Below, piece by piece: positions 7,651 through 15,904 of a DNA stretch of 64,000 nucleotides (position 1 is the first letter of the stretch; every line of letters begins with the position of its first letter). Source of the stretch: Roseobacter sp. (GTDB lineage: Bacteria; Pseudomonadota; Alphaproteobacteria; Rhodobacterales; Rhodobacteraceae); contig PCCY01000007.1 of NCBI GenBank assembly GCA_002731875.1, forward strand, positions 86,637 to 150,636, in the 5' to 3' direction. Both the position numbers and the translations under genes were made by a program. The notes under the pieces were generated by a model that saw only the letters and a list, made by a program, of their open reading frames with translations, ran no database searches and was not told where the DNA came from.

Positions 7651-8784
7651 ATGGATTTCTCTCAGACCGACGAACAGAAGATGCTGCAAGAGAGCGTGAA
7701 GCGCCTATTGGAGCGGAGCTATGATTTCGAGACCCGTCAAAAAATGCTGCAATCCGGTCGCCCGTGGTCGCCCGAGATTTGGGAGGCACTGGCCGAGATG
7801 GGTATTCTTGGACTGCCTTTCGCCGAAGAGGTTGGCGGGTTCGGTGGGTCGATGGCGGATGTCGTCGCAGTGGCTGAACCCTTTGGGGCGCATCTGCTGA
7901 TTGAACCTTATGTCTCTTCGATTTTATTGGCAGGACAGTGTCTGGCGCAATCTGATAGCCCTGCGGCTCAGGCGCAACTGGCCAAGATCGTGACGGGCGA
8001 ACAGACGGCTGCCTTCGCTCATGAAGAAGGCAAGGGGACAGCCGATCCGGCACTTGTTTCCTTGGCGGCAACCGAGGCGGAGGATGGGTTTACCCTCAGC
8101 GGTGAAAAGCGGATGGTCCTTGGGGCCACGCAGGCCGACACGCTTGTCGTATCGGCACGGACGCGCGGCACGGCACCTGACGCGGATGGCCTATCCCTTT
8201 TTATGGTCGATCCGAAACAGCAAGGGGTCAGCATCAGATCTTTCGTCACCATTGATGGCCGCCACGCTGCGCATATCACTTTTGATGGGGTTCAAATTCC
8301 TTCCGACCGCAGGGTCGCCGACGATGCACATGAGGTGCTGCAAACAGTGATCTCTAGGGCGATCGTCGCGCTCTGTGCCGAAGCCGTCGGTGCCATGGGG
8401 GCCTTGCTTCGACAGACGAGCGAATATGCATCGACGCGCAAGCAGTTCGGCGCGCCTATCGCCACGTTTCAGACCATTTCCCACCGCTTGGCAGATATGA
8501 AGATCGCCTATGTGAAGGCCCGCTCCTGCCTGCTGTACACCACGGCGCTGATGGATGCCGGACGGGCAGGCGCGCCGGATATTTCGATCCTGAAAGGGCA
8601 GATCGGCACATTGGGACGAGAAATTGGCGAAGCAGCGATCCAGACCCATGGCGGCGTCGGGATGACGGACGAGGTCAGCATCGGTCACTTTCACAAGCGC
8701 ATTCTGACGATCAATGCGCTGTTCGGAGACAGTGAGTATCACTTCCGTGCGGTTGGCAAATCTCTCGCCACTGGCGGCGCGTAA
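7651..8784 (+). CDS. Acyl-CoA dehydrogenase, PimD-like small subunit
   Basis: The 377-residue protein begins MDFSQTDEQKMLQESVKRLL, as PimD-type subunits do. It has the family landmarks LGLPFAEEVGGFGG, a reduced beta domain without the usual TEP substrate loop, ASTRKQFGAPIATFQTISHRLADM in the C-terminal helical domain, and the late motif QTHGGVGMTDEVSIGHFHKR. It follows its partner by 12 bp with a GAAAGGA site, so translation is probably coupled. The weak beta-domain motifs and the tight pairing suggest it works as a heteromer with the preceding protein. It is the last gene of the catabolic operon; a hairpin follows before the convergent TetR gene. Confidence 0.87.
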   Translation: MDFSQTDEQKMLQESVKRLLERSYDFETRQKMLQSGRPWSPEIWEALAEMGILGLPFAEEVGGFGGSMADVVAVAEPFGAHLLIEPYVSSILLAGQCLAQSDSPAAQAQLAKIVTGEQTAAFAHEEGKGTADPALVSLAATEAEDGFTLSGEKRMVLGATQADTLVVSARTRGTAPDADGLSLFMVDPKQQGVSIRSFVTIDGRHAAHITFDGVQIPSDRRVADDAHEVLQTVISRAIVALCAEAVGAMGALLRQTSEYASTRKQFGAPIATFQTISHRLADMKIAYVKARSCLLYTTALMDAGRAGAPDISILKGQIGTLGREIGEAAIQTHGGVGMTDEVSIGHFHKRILTINALFGDSEYHFRAVGKSLATGGA

Positions 8785-8793
8785 GGGCGTAGT

Positions 8794-8820
8794 GCGGATG
8801 TGTGGCTATCCCACCTCCGC
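8794..8820. terminator. Imperfect hairpin between convergent genes
   Basis: GCGGA (8794-8798) pairs with TCCGC (8816-8820), and an inner GTGG pairs with CCAC around the loop CTATC. It lies just after the stop of the last operon gene and ends just before the stop of the convergent TetR gene. No T-run follows on either strand, so it is a hairpin of unproven function. Confidence 0.4.
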
Positions 8821-8824
8821 GACG

Positions 8825-9409
8825 TCAGCTGCGTGCCATTAGGCCGCCCAAGACGACCGCGATCATTTGCTCCGTATAGGAGCGGCGTATGTCGTCATCA
8901 ACCCTATCGACACCGTGCATGTAGTTTAGCACTTCTCGGGACGAAAATATTTGGTCACAGGCCCCGATGACGATGAAGTAGAAAAATTTATAGTCGACAG
9001 ATTGGAATTCTCCCGCCGCCACACCTTCGGAAATCATCCTTTTGTAGGCGTCATGGATCGGCTCAATGTACGACTTTATCATGGTCCGTCTGACTTCTTC
9101 GGTTTCGTCGCGCATTGTCGCGGTCAGCAAACGCTGCAAATAAGGGTACCGGAAGTACATATTGACGAGGCCCGAAAGGTGGTACCGCATCTTCGCGGTA
9201 GGGCGCATGTCCATCTCGACCAACGCCTCAAGCTGGGTCACCGCTTCCGCCAGATCGCGGTGAAGAAGGGCCCGCATCAAGCCGCTTTTGTTGCCGAAGT
9301 AGTACTTCACCAGCGCAGAGTTCACGCCTGCTTTTGCTGCAATATCAATGATTGGCACCAGCAACGTATCACGTTCGCACATAAGATTGATTATTAGAAT
9401 TGATGCCAC
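8825..9409 (-). CDS. TetR-family transcriptional regulator, N-terminus uncertain
   Basis: The 194-residue protein has a clear TetR recognition region, IIDIAAKAGVNSALVKYYFGNKSGLMRAL, and a C-terminal domain ending SYTEQMIAVVLGGLMA, as in the YbiH/CerR-like group. The start shown is a GTG, and the first helix (VASILIINLMCERDTLLVP) is shorter and more hydrophobic than usual. The frame stays open a little further upstream (GVVLQGGVRLT), so either the true start is upstream at a non-ATG codon or the N-terminus is damaged. An ATG ten codons in (MCERD) would remove helix 1. It faces the acyl-CoA operon and is a plausible regulator of it. Confidence 0.75.
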   Translation of the reverse strand: MASILIINLMCERDTLLVPIIDIAAKAGVNSALVKYYFGNKSGLMRALLHRDLAEAVTQLEALVEMDMRPTAKMRYHLSGLVNMYFRYPYLQRLLTATMRDETEEVRRTMIKSYIEPIHDAYKRMISEGVAAGEFQSVDYKFFYFIVIGACDQIFSSREVLNYMHGVDRVDDDIRRSYTEQMIAVVLGGLMARS

Positions 9410-9508
9410 CGTCAGGCGTACACCCCCTTGAAGTACGACCCCTATTAGTAACCAACGGGTTATCTAATGAGAATATTGTGCCACGGAAACTGTTTACACG
9501 CGGCTAAG

Positions 9509-9856
9509 CCTGACAAAACGCCGCAGGATCGAGGATTGGCACCATGCACGCGTCCCATCCGTGAGATAGCGCGCGTTCTGCGGCGGTCAAAACGACCATC
9601 CTCCGCGAGATCAGACGCAATTTTTGTGCCTGCGGTGCCCTACCGAAGAAATAGGTGGGCTGCTTCGGATCGGCTGCTCAGAGAACACAAATCGACGCCA
9701 TCAATGGTGGATGCCCGCAAACGCGACATCCGGCAATGCACAGATAACGATATGAAGGTGATCTGCGATCGCCTCAACAACACTCCACGCAAGTGCCTTG
9801 GATGGAAAACGCCAGACGAGGTTGTTCGCGAAAGGATACTGGAGGAAATGCGATGA
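9509..9856 (+). pseudogene. IS30-family transposase remnant
   Basis: The reading frame ends with DNDMKVICDRLNNTPRKCLG then WKTPDEV, the highly conserved C-terminus of IS30 transposases that follows the last catalytic Glu helix. Upstream, CTRPIREIARVLRRSKRPSS resembles the N-terminal helix-turn-helix that precedes the REIxRN motif. The whole catalytic core between these two parts (about 250 residues with the DDE residues) is absent, so this is a scar with a large internal deletion. I did not find terminal inverted repeats. It lies between the TetR gene and the KaiC signalling operon, and marks past insertion activity and a possible junction between regions of different origin. Confidence 0.72.
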
Positions 9857-10120
9857 TACCCCTACCCTGAGCTCGACAAAAGCCGCGGCGCAGGTATTGC
9901 TCCCCGGGTTTGCCAGAAACGAACCGATTTTAACCAGGCAGGAAATTGTGCACATTTGCGCCCGTTTGAGGGCGCTAGTCGATCTGTACTGCCAAAGCGG
10001 TCCCCCGGTTGGTAGCGAACAGACGATCCGTTGCAACGCCTTGTATGAAAATCACGTCACCGTCGGCGCGATTTTCAGTTTTGGTCTGCTATGCACAATC
10101 TTGGGCGGAGATGTGGGATG

Positions 10121-10148
10121 AGGTGTGGCCAGCCTGTCTTGGACACCT
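10121..10148 (-). terminator. Inverted repeat directly after the response regulator stop
   Basis: AGGTGT (10121-10126) and ACACCT (10143-10148) form a 6-bp inverted repeat immediately downstream, on the minus strand, of the response regulator stop. An inner CCAG/TTGG pairing is possible. No T-run follows, so it is only a weak terminator candidate. The surrounding 9857-10148 holds no gene that I can identify. Confidence 0.3.
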
Positions 10149-10532
10149 TCAATGAAGGCGAACCGCAATGTCGTGTAGAGTCTTGGTAATTTGGCTGGTG
10201 GCATACGGTTTGGGGAAGAACGCGGACCCCTCGGGGAGCGACGTTCTTTCGAGTTCAACAACGCCGGATGCAATAATAATCGCCACGGGTGGCCACCTGT
10301 TCCGAACATACGCCGCCAGCTTAAGGCCGTCCATTGTCCCCGGCATATCAATGTCGGTGAACAAGATACCGATGTCGTCGTGAAGCTCCATCATGGCGAT
10401 GGCCTTATCGGCCGACCCTGCCTCGTAAGTCTTGAAACCGGCGTCCATTATCATGTCTACGGCTTCCATGCGGATCAGGGGTTCATCCTCGACAATCAGG
10501 ACTGCGGGTTTACTTTTATCTTCGCTAGCCAT
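10149..10532 (-). CDS. Single-domain response regulator (CheY-like receiver)
   Basis: The 127 residues form one receiver domain with no output domain. The acidic pocket is VEDEP at residues 15-19, the phosphoacceptor Asp lies in LFTDIDMPG near residue 60, the switch region is IIIASG, and the conserved Lys is in FFPKPY near residue 108. It is the last gene of a minus-strand operon, 40 bp downstream of the HWE histidine kinase, its probable phosphodonor. With no DNA-binding part it must act by protein contact, perhaps back on the kinase or on the KaiC-like ATPase. The latter is inference from the gene order. Confidence 0.9.
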   Translation of the reverse strand: MASEDKSKPAVLIVEDEPLIRMEAVDMIMDAGFKTYEAGSADKAIAMMELHDDIGILFTDIDMPGTMDGLKLAAYVRNRWPPVAIIIASGVVELERTSLPEGSAFFPKPYATSQITKTLHDIAVRLH

Positions 10533-10572
10533 TTCTGACCTTTCTGTTTCTCTTCATATCGTCAAATCATTT

Positions 10573-12039
10573 TCAGTCGGTCAGACCTTTTGAAAGTGAC
10601 TTGAGGACAAAACTCAAACCTTCCGTCTTATAAGAAAGTTCCGCCGAACCGTTAAAATATCCCGCAAGTGCTTGTTCGATCATTCTGCTGCCTAACCCAC
10701 GGCGGGAAGGTTGCTCTACTTTGGGCCCTTTACTTTCGACCCAGTTAAATTCAAAGACCGCGTTTTCACCTTGATCAATGATATCCCAATAGATGTGAAT
10801 TTTTCCGGCCGCGATGGACAAGGCCCCGTATTTGGCGGCGTTGGTTGCCAGTTCGTGCAAGGCCATGGTCAACGCCAGCGCCTGTTTGGAGCCAATAGGC
10901 AGATCCGGCCCTTCGACCTTGAAATGCCCCTGCCCCGACCGATGCGGCACCAACGCGGCTTCGACCACTTCATCGATCTTTGTTTCGGTCCAGGTCGATT
11001 GAATAAGCCGGTCATGCGCTTGCGCCATCATACCGATCCGCGACTGAATGGAAGCCTGGGCGTCTTGCAGGCTGTCTGCCTGTCTCAGCGTCTGAGACAC
11101 GATTGCATGAACCATGGCCAGCGTGTTTTTCACCCTGTGGTTCATTTCCGCCAGCATCAGCTGACGCTGCTCTTCGGCGATCTTGATCTTGTGAATATCG
11201 GTGCAGCTACCATACCAGCGAATGATTTCACCTGTTGAGCTGCGAACGGGTTGGGCACGTCCCAGCACCCACCTGTAGTCGCCGCTTCGGTGTTTGAGGC
11301 GATATTCGATTTCGTACGGATCACCGGTCGCAAGGCTGTGGCGCCATTTGCTCCACGCGCGTTCCTGATCATCCGGGTGAAACATGCCATTCCACGCTTC
11401 ACCGTCGGTTGAACCGTCGGGCACGCCGGTGAATTCGTACCAGCGGCGGTTATAATAATCGTGATATCCGTCAGGCAACGTAGACCAGATCATCTGGTCA
11501 ACGGAGTCTGCAATGGCATGAAACTTTGCTTCGCTCTCGTACAGCTGTTGCTCACGAAATTCGAGCTTTACCATGCGTTCGCGTGCTTCGTACTGGCGCG
11601 TGCGTGCATTCAAAGCGGAGCGTATGGCCCGAACAAGTTCTTCGGCGTGCAATGGTCGCGAAAGCAGGACGGCATTTCGCAAAGCGTCCATGCGCAACTT
11701 GGCTGCGGCGGAACGGCTGCTGGCCGTGCCATTTGCCAATACGATAAAAGGCACATCGGACCAGGGAGGCTGCATCTGCAGACTATGCTGCAGGGCTTCG
11801 ATTTCAGTACCAATCAGAGCCTCTTCGGCAACCAGCACTGCTCCGATCTGGTTCTGGACGTAATGCGTTAATTTTTCGACCGATGGTGCCACGACGCTCG
11901 CTATGTTTTCCTTATCCAACAATTGGCGCGCGACCTCGGCGTCACGTCCCCGGGGCGCGAGGATGGCGACTGACATTGTCAAATTTAGGGCAGATTTCTG
12001 TTTTTGTGGCAAAACAGCCTGTGGGTCATTCACTTTCAC
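10573..12039 (-). CDS. HWE-family sensor histidine kinase with pseudo-receiver and PAS domains
   Basis: The domain order in 488 residues is: a receiver-like fold at about 22-145 that lacks the phosphoacceptor Asp (GAVLVAEEALI) and has Arg where receivers have Lys (LLSRPL); a short coiled linker; a PAS fold at about 165-290 (FHAIADSVDQMIWSTLPDG, then YRWVLGRAQPVRSSTGEIIRWYGSCTDI); then the kinase. The H-box is LAEMNHRVKNTLAMVHAIVS, the N-box is ALHELATNAAKYGAL, and WVES supplies the WxE that defines HWE kinases. No membrane segment is visible, so it is soluble. The start overlaps the KaiC-like stop by 4 bp (ATGA), indicating translational coupling. It probably phosphorylates the downstream single-domain regulator. 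Confidence 0.9.
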   Translation of the reverse strand: MKVNDPQAVLPQKQKSALNLTMSVAILAPRGRDAEVARQLLDKENIASVVAPSVEKLTHYVQNQIGAVLVAEEALIGTEIEALQHSLQMQPPWSDVPFIVLANGTASSRSAAAKLRMDALRNAVLLSRPLHAEELVRAIRSALNARTRQYEARERMVKLEFREQQLYESEAKFHAIADSVDQMIWSTLPDGYHDYYNRRWYEFTGVPDGSTDGEAWNGMFHPDDQERAWSKWRHSLATGDPYEIEYRLKHRSGDYRWVLGRAQPVRSSTGEIIRWYGSCTDIHKIKIAEEQRQLMLAEMNHRVKNTLAMVHAIVSQTLRQADSLQDAQASIQSRIGMMAQAHDRLIQSTWTETKIDEVVEAALVPHRSGQGHFKVEGPDLPIGSKQALALTMALHELATNAAKYGALSIAAGKIHIYWDIIDQGENAVFEFNWVESKGPKVEQPSRRGLGSRMIEQALAGYFNGSAELSYKTEGLSFVLKSLSKGLTD

Positions 12040-13547
12040 GAATCCCCTGCGCCAGTTCCCAACGGCATTAGTGTTTCGTTCGACGATGTGAGCACCGGGG
12101 TACCGGACAGTATTCCAGAAAAGCTGCGAATGGGGTCGCCGATCGAGACGCCGTTTTTGTTAATGGTAAACTCGCGCACAGTACGTTCGTGATCGGACGT
12201 CCGCGTTTTGATGACTGCTACGGATTTTCGAACCACACCTCCTACTTCAAAAAATCTAAGCATCATGACCGTGTCGGCCAGATAACTTACGTCGATATCC
12301 GAGCGCAGTTCGCCTGTAATACCGTGTTGCCCGAGGATCATCAGAGACACCACCCCTTGCTGCGCAAGGTAGCTTAGCAGTTCGTGCATTTGCAGGATGA
12401 GAAAATTATCGCTCGGCATCGCGTGCAGATAAGCATTTAGGCTGTCAATCACGATGACGCTCGCGCCGTCCTGTTCGACGGCTTGGCGAACCTCGCTCGC
12501 GAACTGACCGGGTGAAAGCTCGGCAGGGTCAATCTGGCGGATTTGTAACTGACCGCTGTCAATGTAAGGCTGGAGATCCATGTCCAGAGCCTTCGAGCGC
12601 GTCAGCAGAGTTGCCAACCGCTCATCAAACAAGAAGTACGCAGCGGTCTCGCCCCGTTTGAGCGCCGCCAGCATACACAGGACCGCCGTGGTGGTTTTAC
12701 CGACACCCGCGGGGCCGGAAAGAAGCGTATTTGTCCCCGGGAAAAGCCCGTCGCCAAGCAAGCCATCCAACCCGGCAAGCCCAGTCGTGACCGGTTCAGC
12801 TGAAAATTCGCGATGATGGTCCGATGCGATGAGCCGGGGATAGACGCGGACACCACCCTTTTCGATCGTAAAGTCGTGATAGCCGCCGCTGTATTTGACG
12901 CCGCGCAACTTAACCACCCGTAACCGACGCCGTTCGGATCCAAAGTCGTTGGCTTCTTGCTCGAGAGAGATCACCCCATGCGCAATCGAATGCAGCTGCA
13001 TATCACTGGGTTCGGCGGTGCGGTCATCGAGCATAAGCACAGTACATTTGCGCCGAGCGAAAAAATGCTTGAGTGCTAAAATCTGCCGCCGATATCTCAG
13101 GGAATTCTGCGCAAGCAATCTCAGCTCAGAGAGGCTGTCCAGAACCACGCAAGCCGGATCGATTTCTTCGACCAATTCAATAACGTGGCGAACAGTCTCG
13201 CCCAATTCGACTTCACTGGGATGTAGTAATGATTGCTCGTGGTCAGAACCAAATTCGTACTCATCGACCATCTCGCACAAATCTATCCCCTCAAGCGACC
13301 AACCGTGCGACCGGGAAGATGCGCGTAGTTCTTCTTCGGTTTCGGACAGGGTGATATAGAGGCCTCGCTTACCCTGCTCTCGGCCATCCAACAGAAACTT
13401 GAGTGCCAGTGTGGTTTTGCCCGAACCCGGGGTCCCTTCGACAAGGTAAAGCCGGTTAGGAGTAAGCCCCCCGTGTAAAACTATATCCAGACCTGCTGTG
13501 CCGGTCTTGAGCCTCGTATCAATCTCGCTTCTACTGGTACCGTGCAT
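12036..13547 (-). CDS. KaiC-like double RecA-domain ATPase
   Basis: A 503-residue protein with two RecA/KaiC domains. Domain 1 has Walker A VEGTPGSGKTTLALKF and the catalytic Glu pair ETEEEL; Walker B is CVVLDSLSEL. Domain 2 has Walker A LSGPAGVGKTTTAVL, DERLATLLTRS and Walker B VIVIDSLNAY. Aligned with cyanobacterial KaiC, the phosphosite region HISTITDTI corresponds to DVSYLADTV, keeping Ser431 but replacing Thr432 with Tyr. The C-terminal tail (KTRTSDHERTVREFTI) is KaiC-like. I chose the ATG at 13547, which has GGAAAG 7 bases upstream; in-frame ATG codons lie 14 and 25 codons further up. There is no kaiA or kaiB nearby. It heads an operon with a histidine kinase and a response regulator, so it likely gates or senses for that phosphorelay rather than running a full clock. 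Confidence 0.9.
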   Translation of the reverse strand: MHGTSRSEIDTRLKTGTAGLDIVLHGGLTPNRLYLVEGTPGSGKTTLALKFLLDGREQGKRGLYITLSETEEELRASSRSHGWSLEGIDLCEMVDEYEFGSDHEQSLLHPSEVELGETVRHVIELVEEIDPACVVLDSLSELRLLAQNSLRYRRQILALKHFFARRKCTVLMLDDRTAEPSDMQLHSIAHGVISLEQEANDFGSERRRLRVVKLRGVKYSGGYHDFTIEKGGVRVYPRLIASDHHREFSAEPVTTGLAGLDGLLGDGLFPGTNTLLSGPAGVGKTTTAVLCMLAALKRGETAAYFLFDERLATLLTRSKALDMDLQPYIDSGQLQIRQIDPAELSPGQFASEVRQAVEQDGASVIVIDSLNAYLHAMPSDNFLILQMHELLSYLAQQGVVSLMILGQHGITGELRSDIDVSYLADTVMMLRFFEVGGVVRKSVAVIKTRTSDHERTVREFTINKNGVSIGDPIRSFSGILSGTPVLTSSNETLMPLGTGAGDS

Positions 13548-13742
13548 ATCACTGCTTTCCAAACTATTCGCCCGATGGGTACTACACATTAAATGACCGA
13601 TTATTCGTACAGGCGAGTACATATCACAATTAAAATGGTCACTTCAATTCCTTGATATCGGTTCCGTCAACGCTAGGGCGATTACCTGGGCAGGGTTACA
13701 TTTTCGGCGAACCGCGTAGAAAATACTTTTTAAAACCAACCC

Positions 13743-13762
13743 ACTGCAGGGAAAGCTGCAGT
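13743..13762. promoter_or_regulatory. Inverted repeat upstream of the polyamine transporter operon
   Basis: ACTGCAG (13743-13749) and CTGCAGT (13756-13762) form a perfect 7-bp inverted repeat around GGAAAG. It lies about 150 bp before the transporter ATPase gene and about 195 bp upstream of the divergent KaiC start. A protein operator for the transport operon is the simplest reading. The rest of 13548-13915 contains no gene that I can support. Confidence 0.4.
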
Positions 13763-13915
13763 CAATTCATGCTGTCGCAACAGACCCGTTTAAGGCGAAG
13801 TCGCAATCGCGTCCAAATCCCGTCTTGTGCGACTCTGCGGGTTTGGATTAGCCTCTTGAAATATGATCAAAAGAATTTTCCGGTTTAACGTGGCTTTAGC
13901 GAAACGGAACGGCGA

Positions 13916-14989
13916 ATGATTGAAATCTCCGAGGTCAGCAAAGCCTATGGCGCGGGCAAAGCGCGGTTCATGGCTCTGAACAATGTCAGCGTATCCGTCG
14001 CCCAGAATGAATTTTTCACGCTTCTCGGTCCCTCTGGGTGTGGCAAGACAACCTTGCTGCGGGTGATCGCCGGATTTGTCGACCCGACCGAGGGGACGGT
14101 GACCATGGATGGCGACAATCTGTTGGCCCTGCCGCCGCACCGACGCCCGGTCAACACGGTGTTTCAGAACTATGCACTGTTTCCGCATCTGACAGTGCGT
14201 CAGAACATCGCCTTCGGGCTGGAAATGCTGGGCAAGCCGAAAACAGAAATCACCGACACAGTCGAAGAAATGATGGCGCTGGTCCAGATGGAAGGGATGG
14301 CTGACCGGCAGACGAGCCAGATTTCAGGAGGTCAGCAGCAGCGGGTCGCGCTTGCGCGTGCCTTGGCACCCAAACCAAAGGTGCTGTTGCTGGACGAACC
14401 GCTTTCGGCGCTTGATTTCAAACTGCGAAAGAGCATGCAGATAGAACTGAAGCGGCTGCAAACCGAAACCGGCATCACCTTTATATTTGTCACCCACGAT
14501 CAGGAAGAGGCCCTGACGATGTCTGACCGCATCGCGGTGATGCACGCAGGTTCGATCCGCCAAATCGGACCCCCGCGCGAAATATATGACCATCCGGCAG
14601 AACGTTTCGTGGCCGATTTTATCGGCGACACCAATTTTCTTCCGGTCAAGATCGTCACGGCCCAAGGGTCGGAAGCGCAGGTCGAGCTTGGCTCGGGCAA
14701 CCGTGTCGCAGCAAGGCTCAACAACGCGCATAACGGTGGGGATGTCACTACACTTGCGGTACGCCCCGAACATGCCCGCGTTGTGCCGGAAGCAGACGGG
14801 TTAATGACGGGCCGGCTCTCCAATCTTGTCTATTTCGGCACCGATACGCATTACCATGTGGATCTGGACGATGGAATCCGGTTCGTCGTGCGGGTGCAAA
14901 ACAATACGGACATGGCCCGCGTCGCGGCCCAAGGCGACCGCATCGGCGTCACGTTTCCAGCCGGTGTCGGTCAGGTTCTGAGGGACTGA
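13916..14989 (+). CDS. potA: Polyamine ABC transporter ATP-binding protein (PotA/PotG type)
   Basis: The 357-residue ATPase has Walker [20 protein letters not shown] near residues 37-55, the Q-loop [13 protein letters not shown], signature [15 protein letters not shown], Walker [13 protein letters not shown] and the switch His in [11 protein letters not shown]. The last 110 residues form the TOBE regulatory domain usual for PotA/PotG. It energises import of polyamines such as spermidine or putrescine through the two permeases encoded next. It starts a four-gene operon with 3-bp spacing or overlap between the first three genes. A GGAACGG element precedes the ATG. Related PotA-type systems also carry other cationic or amide solutes, so the substrate is not proven. 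Confidence 0.9.
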   Translation: MIEISEVSKAYGAGKARFMALNNVSVSVAQNEFFTLLGPSGCGKTTLLRVIAGFVDPTEGTVTMDGDNLLALPPHRRPVNTVFQNYALFPHLTVRQNIAFGLEMLGKPKTEITDTVEEMMALVQMEGMADRQTSQISGGQQQRVALARALAPKPKVLLLDEPLSALDFKLRKSMQIELKRLQTETGITFIFVTHDQEEALTMSDRIAVMHAGSIRQIGPPREIYDHPAERFVADFIGDTNFLPVKIVTAQGSEAQVELGSGNRVAARLNNAHNGGDVTTLAVRPEHARVVPEADGLMTGRLSNLVYFGTDTHYHVDLDDGIRFVVRVQNNTDMARVAAQGDRIGVTFPAGVGQVLRD

Positions 14990-14992
14990 CCG

Positions 14993-15904
14993 ATGAATAA
15001 CCTGGCCCGCATCCGTGAACGTCGTGAGAACCGCAACCGCTGGCTCTTGTTGACACCGGCGCTGGTGATCTTGATCTTTGCGGCAAGCGGGCCATTGCTG
15101 ATTACGCTGGTATATTCGTTTCTGACCGCCGGTGATTACGGTGGCGTAAAATGGGAATTTTCGACCGATGCGTGGTTCAACGTCTTTTTTCAACGAGACA
15201 TCTTTGACGACACCCTGAGCTTTGCCGACGCACATTTGTCGATATTCTGGCGTTCCGTCAAACTGTCACTACTGACAACGCTGGGGGCCGTCGTCCTGGG
15301 CTTTCCCACAGCCTATTTCATTGCCACCCGGCCCAAGCATCACCGTGATTTCTGGATGCTGCTGATCATGATCCCGTTCTGGACCAACCTGCTGATCCGT
15401 ACGTTCGCGGTGATGGAATTGATCCGCAACGAAGGCACCTTGAACACCTTCCTCATGACCATCGGTGTGATCGACGCGCCGTTACAGATCCTCTTTACCG
15501 AGACAGCGATCATCATTGGCATGCTCTATGTCTACCTGCCGCTGATGGTATTGCCGCTGTACGCCAGCATGGAACGGCTGGATTTCAGCCTGATCGAAGC
15601 GGGTTATGACCTTTATGCAAGTCGCGTATCGGTGTTGCGCCGCATCATCCTGCCCTTGGTCAAACCGGGGTTGATCGCGGGGTCGATCCTTGTGTTCGTG
15701 CCCTCGCTCGGTGCCTATGTCACGCCCCGTGTGATGGGCGGCGGCAAGCAGCTGATGCTGGGCAACCTGATCGAATTGCAGTTCGGTCAAGGGCGCAACT
15801 GGCCGCTTGGTGCTGCCTTGTCGATCACACTGCTGGCGATCGTGATGGTGGCGTTGCTGTTCTACGTCCGCGTCGCAGGCCGCGAAGGGGGTGGACATGG
15901 CTAG
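14993..15904 (+). CDS. potB: Polyamine ABC transporter permease (PotB/PotH type)
   Basis: A 303-residue inner-membrane protein with about six hydrophobic segments, the first being WLLLTPALVILIFAASGPLL. The EAA-like coupling loop near residues 200-220 (EAGYDLYASRVSVLRRIILP) contacts the ATPase. The N-terminal large periplasmic loop (GDYGGVKWEFSTDAWFNVFF) is typical of PotB/PotH. It starts 3 bp after the ATPase stop and overlaps the next permease, so the three are co-translated. It forms the membrane channel with the following permease. The symbol rests on family resemblance and operon order. Confidence 0.88.
   Translation: MNNLARIRERRENRNRWLLLTPALVILIFAASGPLLITLVYSFLTAGDYGGVKWEFSTDAWFNVFFQRDIFDDTLSFADAHLSIFWRSVKLSLLTTLGAVVLGFPTAYFIATRPKHHRDFWMLLIMIPFWTNLLIRTFAVMELIRNEGTLNTFLMTIGVIDAPLQILFTETAIIIGMLYVYLPLMVLPLYASMERLDFSLIEAGYDLYASRVSVLRRIILPLVKPGLIAGSILVFVPSLGAYVTPRVMGGGKQLMLGNLIELQFGQGRNWPLGAALSITLLAIVMVALLFYVRVAGREGGGHG

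Noticed and set aside
5965..7689. Long minus-strand open frame (574 aa) opposite the crotonase and dehydrogenase genes
   Set aside because: Its His/Arg/Gln-rich composition has no motif, and it lies antisense to two well-supported genes; it is a high-GC shadow.
9798..10121. 107-aa plus-strand frame after the IS30 remnant
   Set aside because: It overlaps the transposase end in another frame and has no family resemblance.
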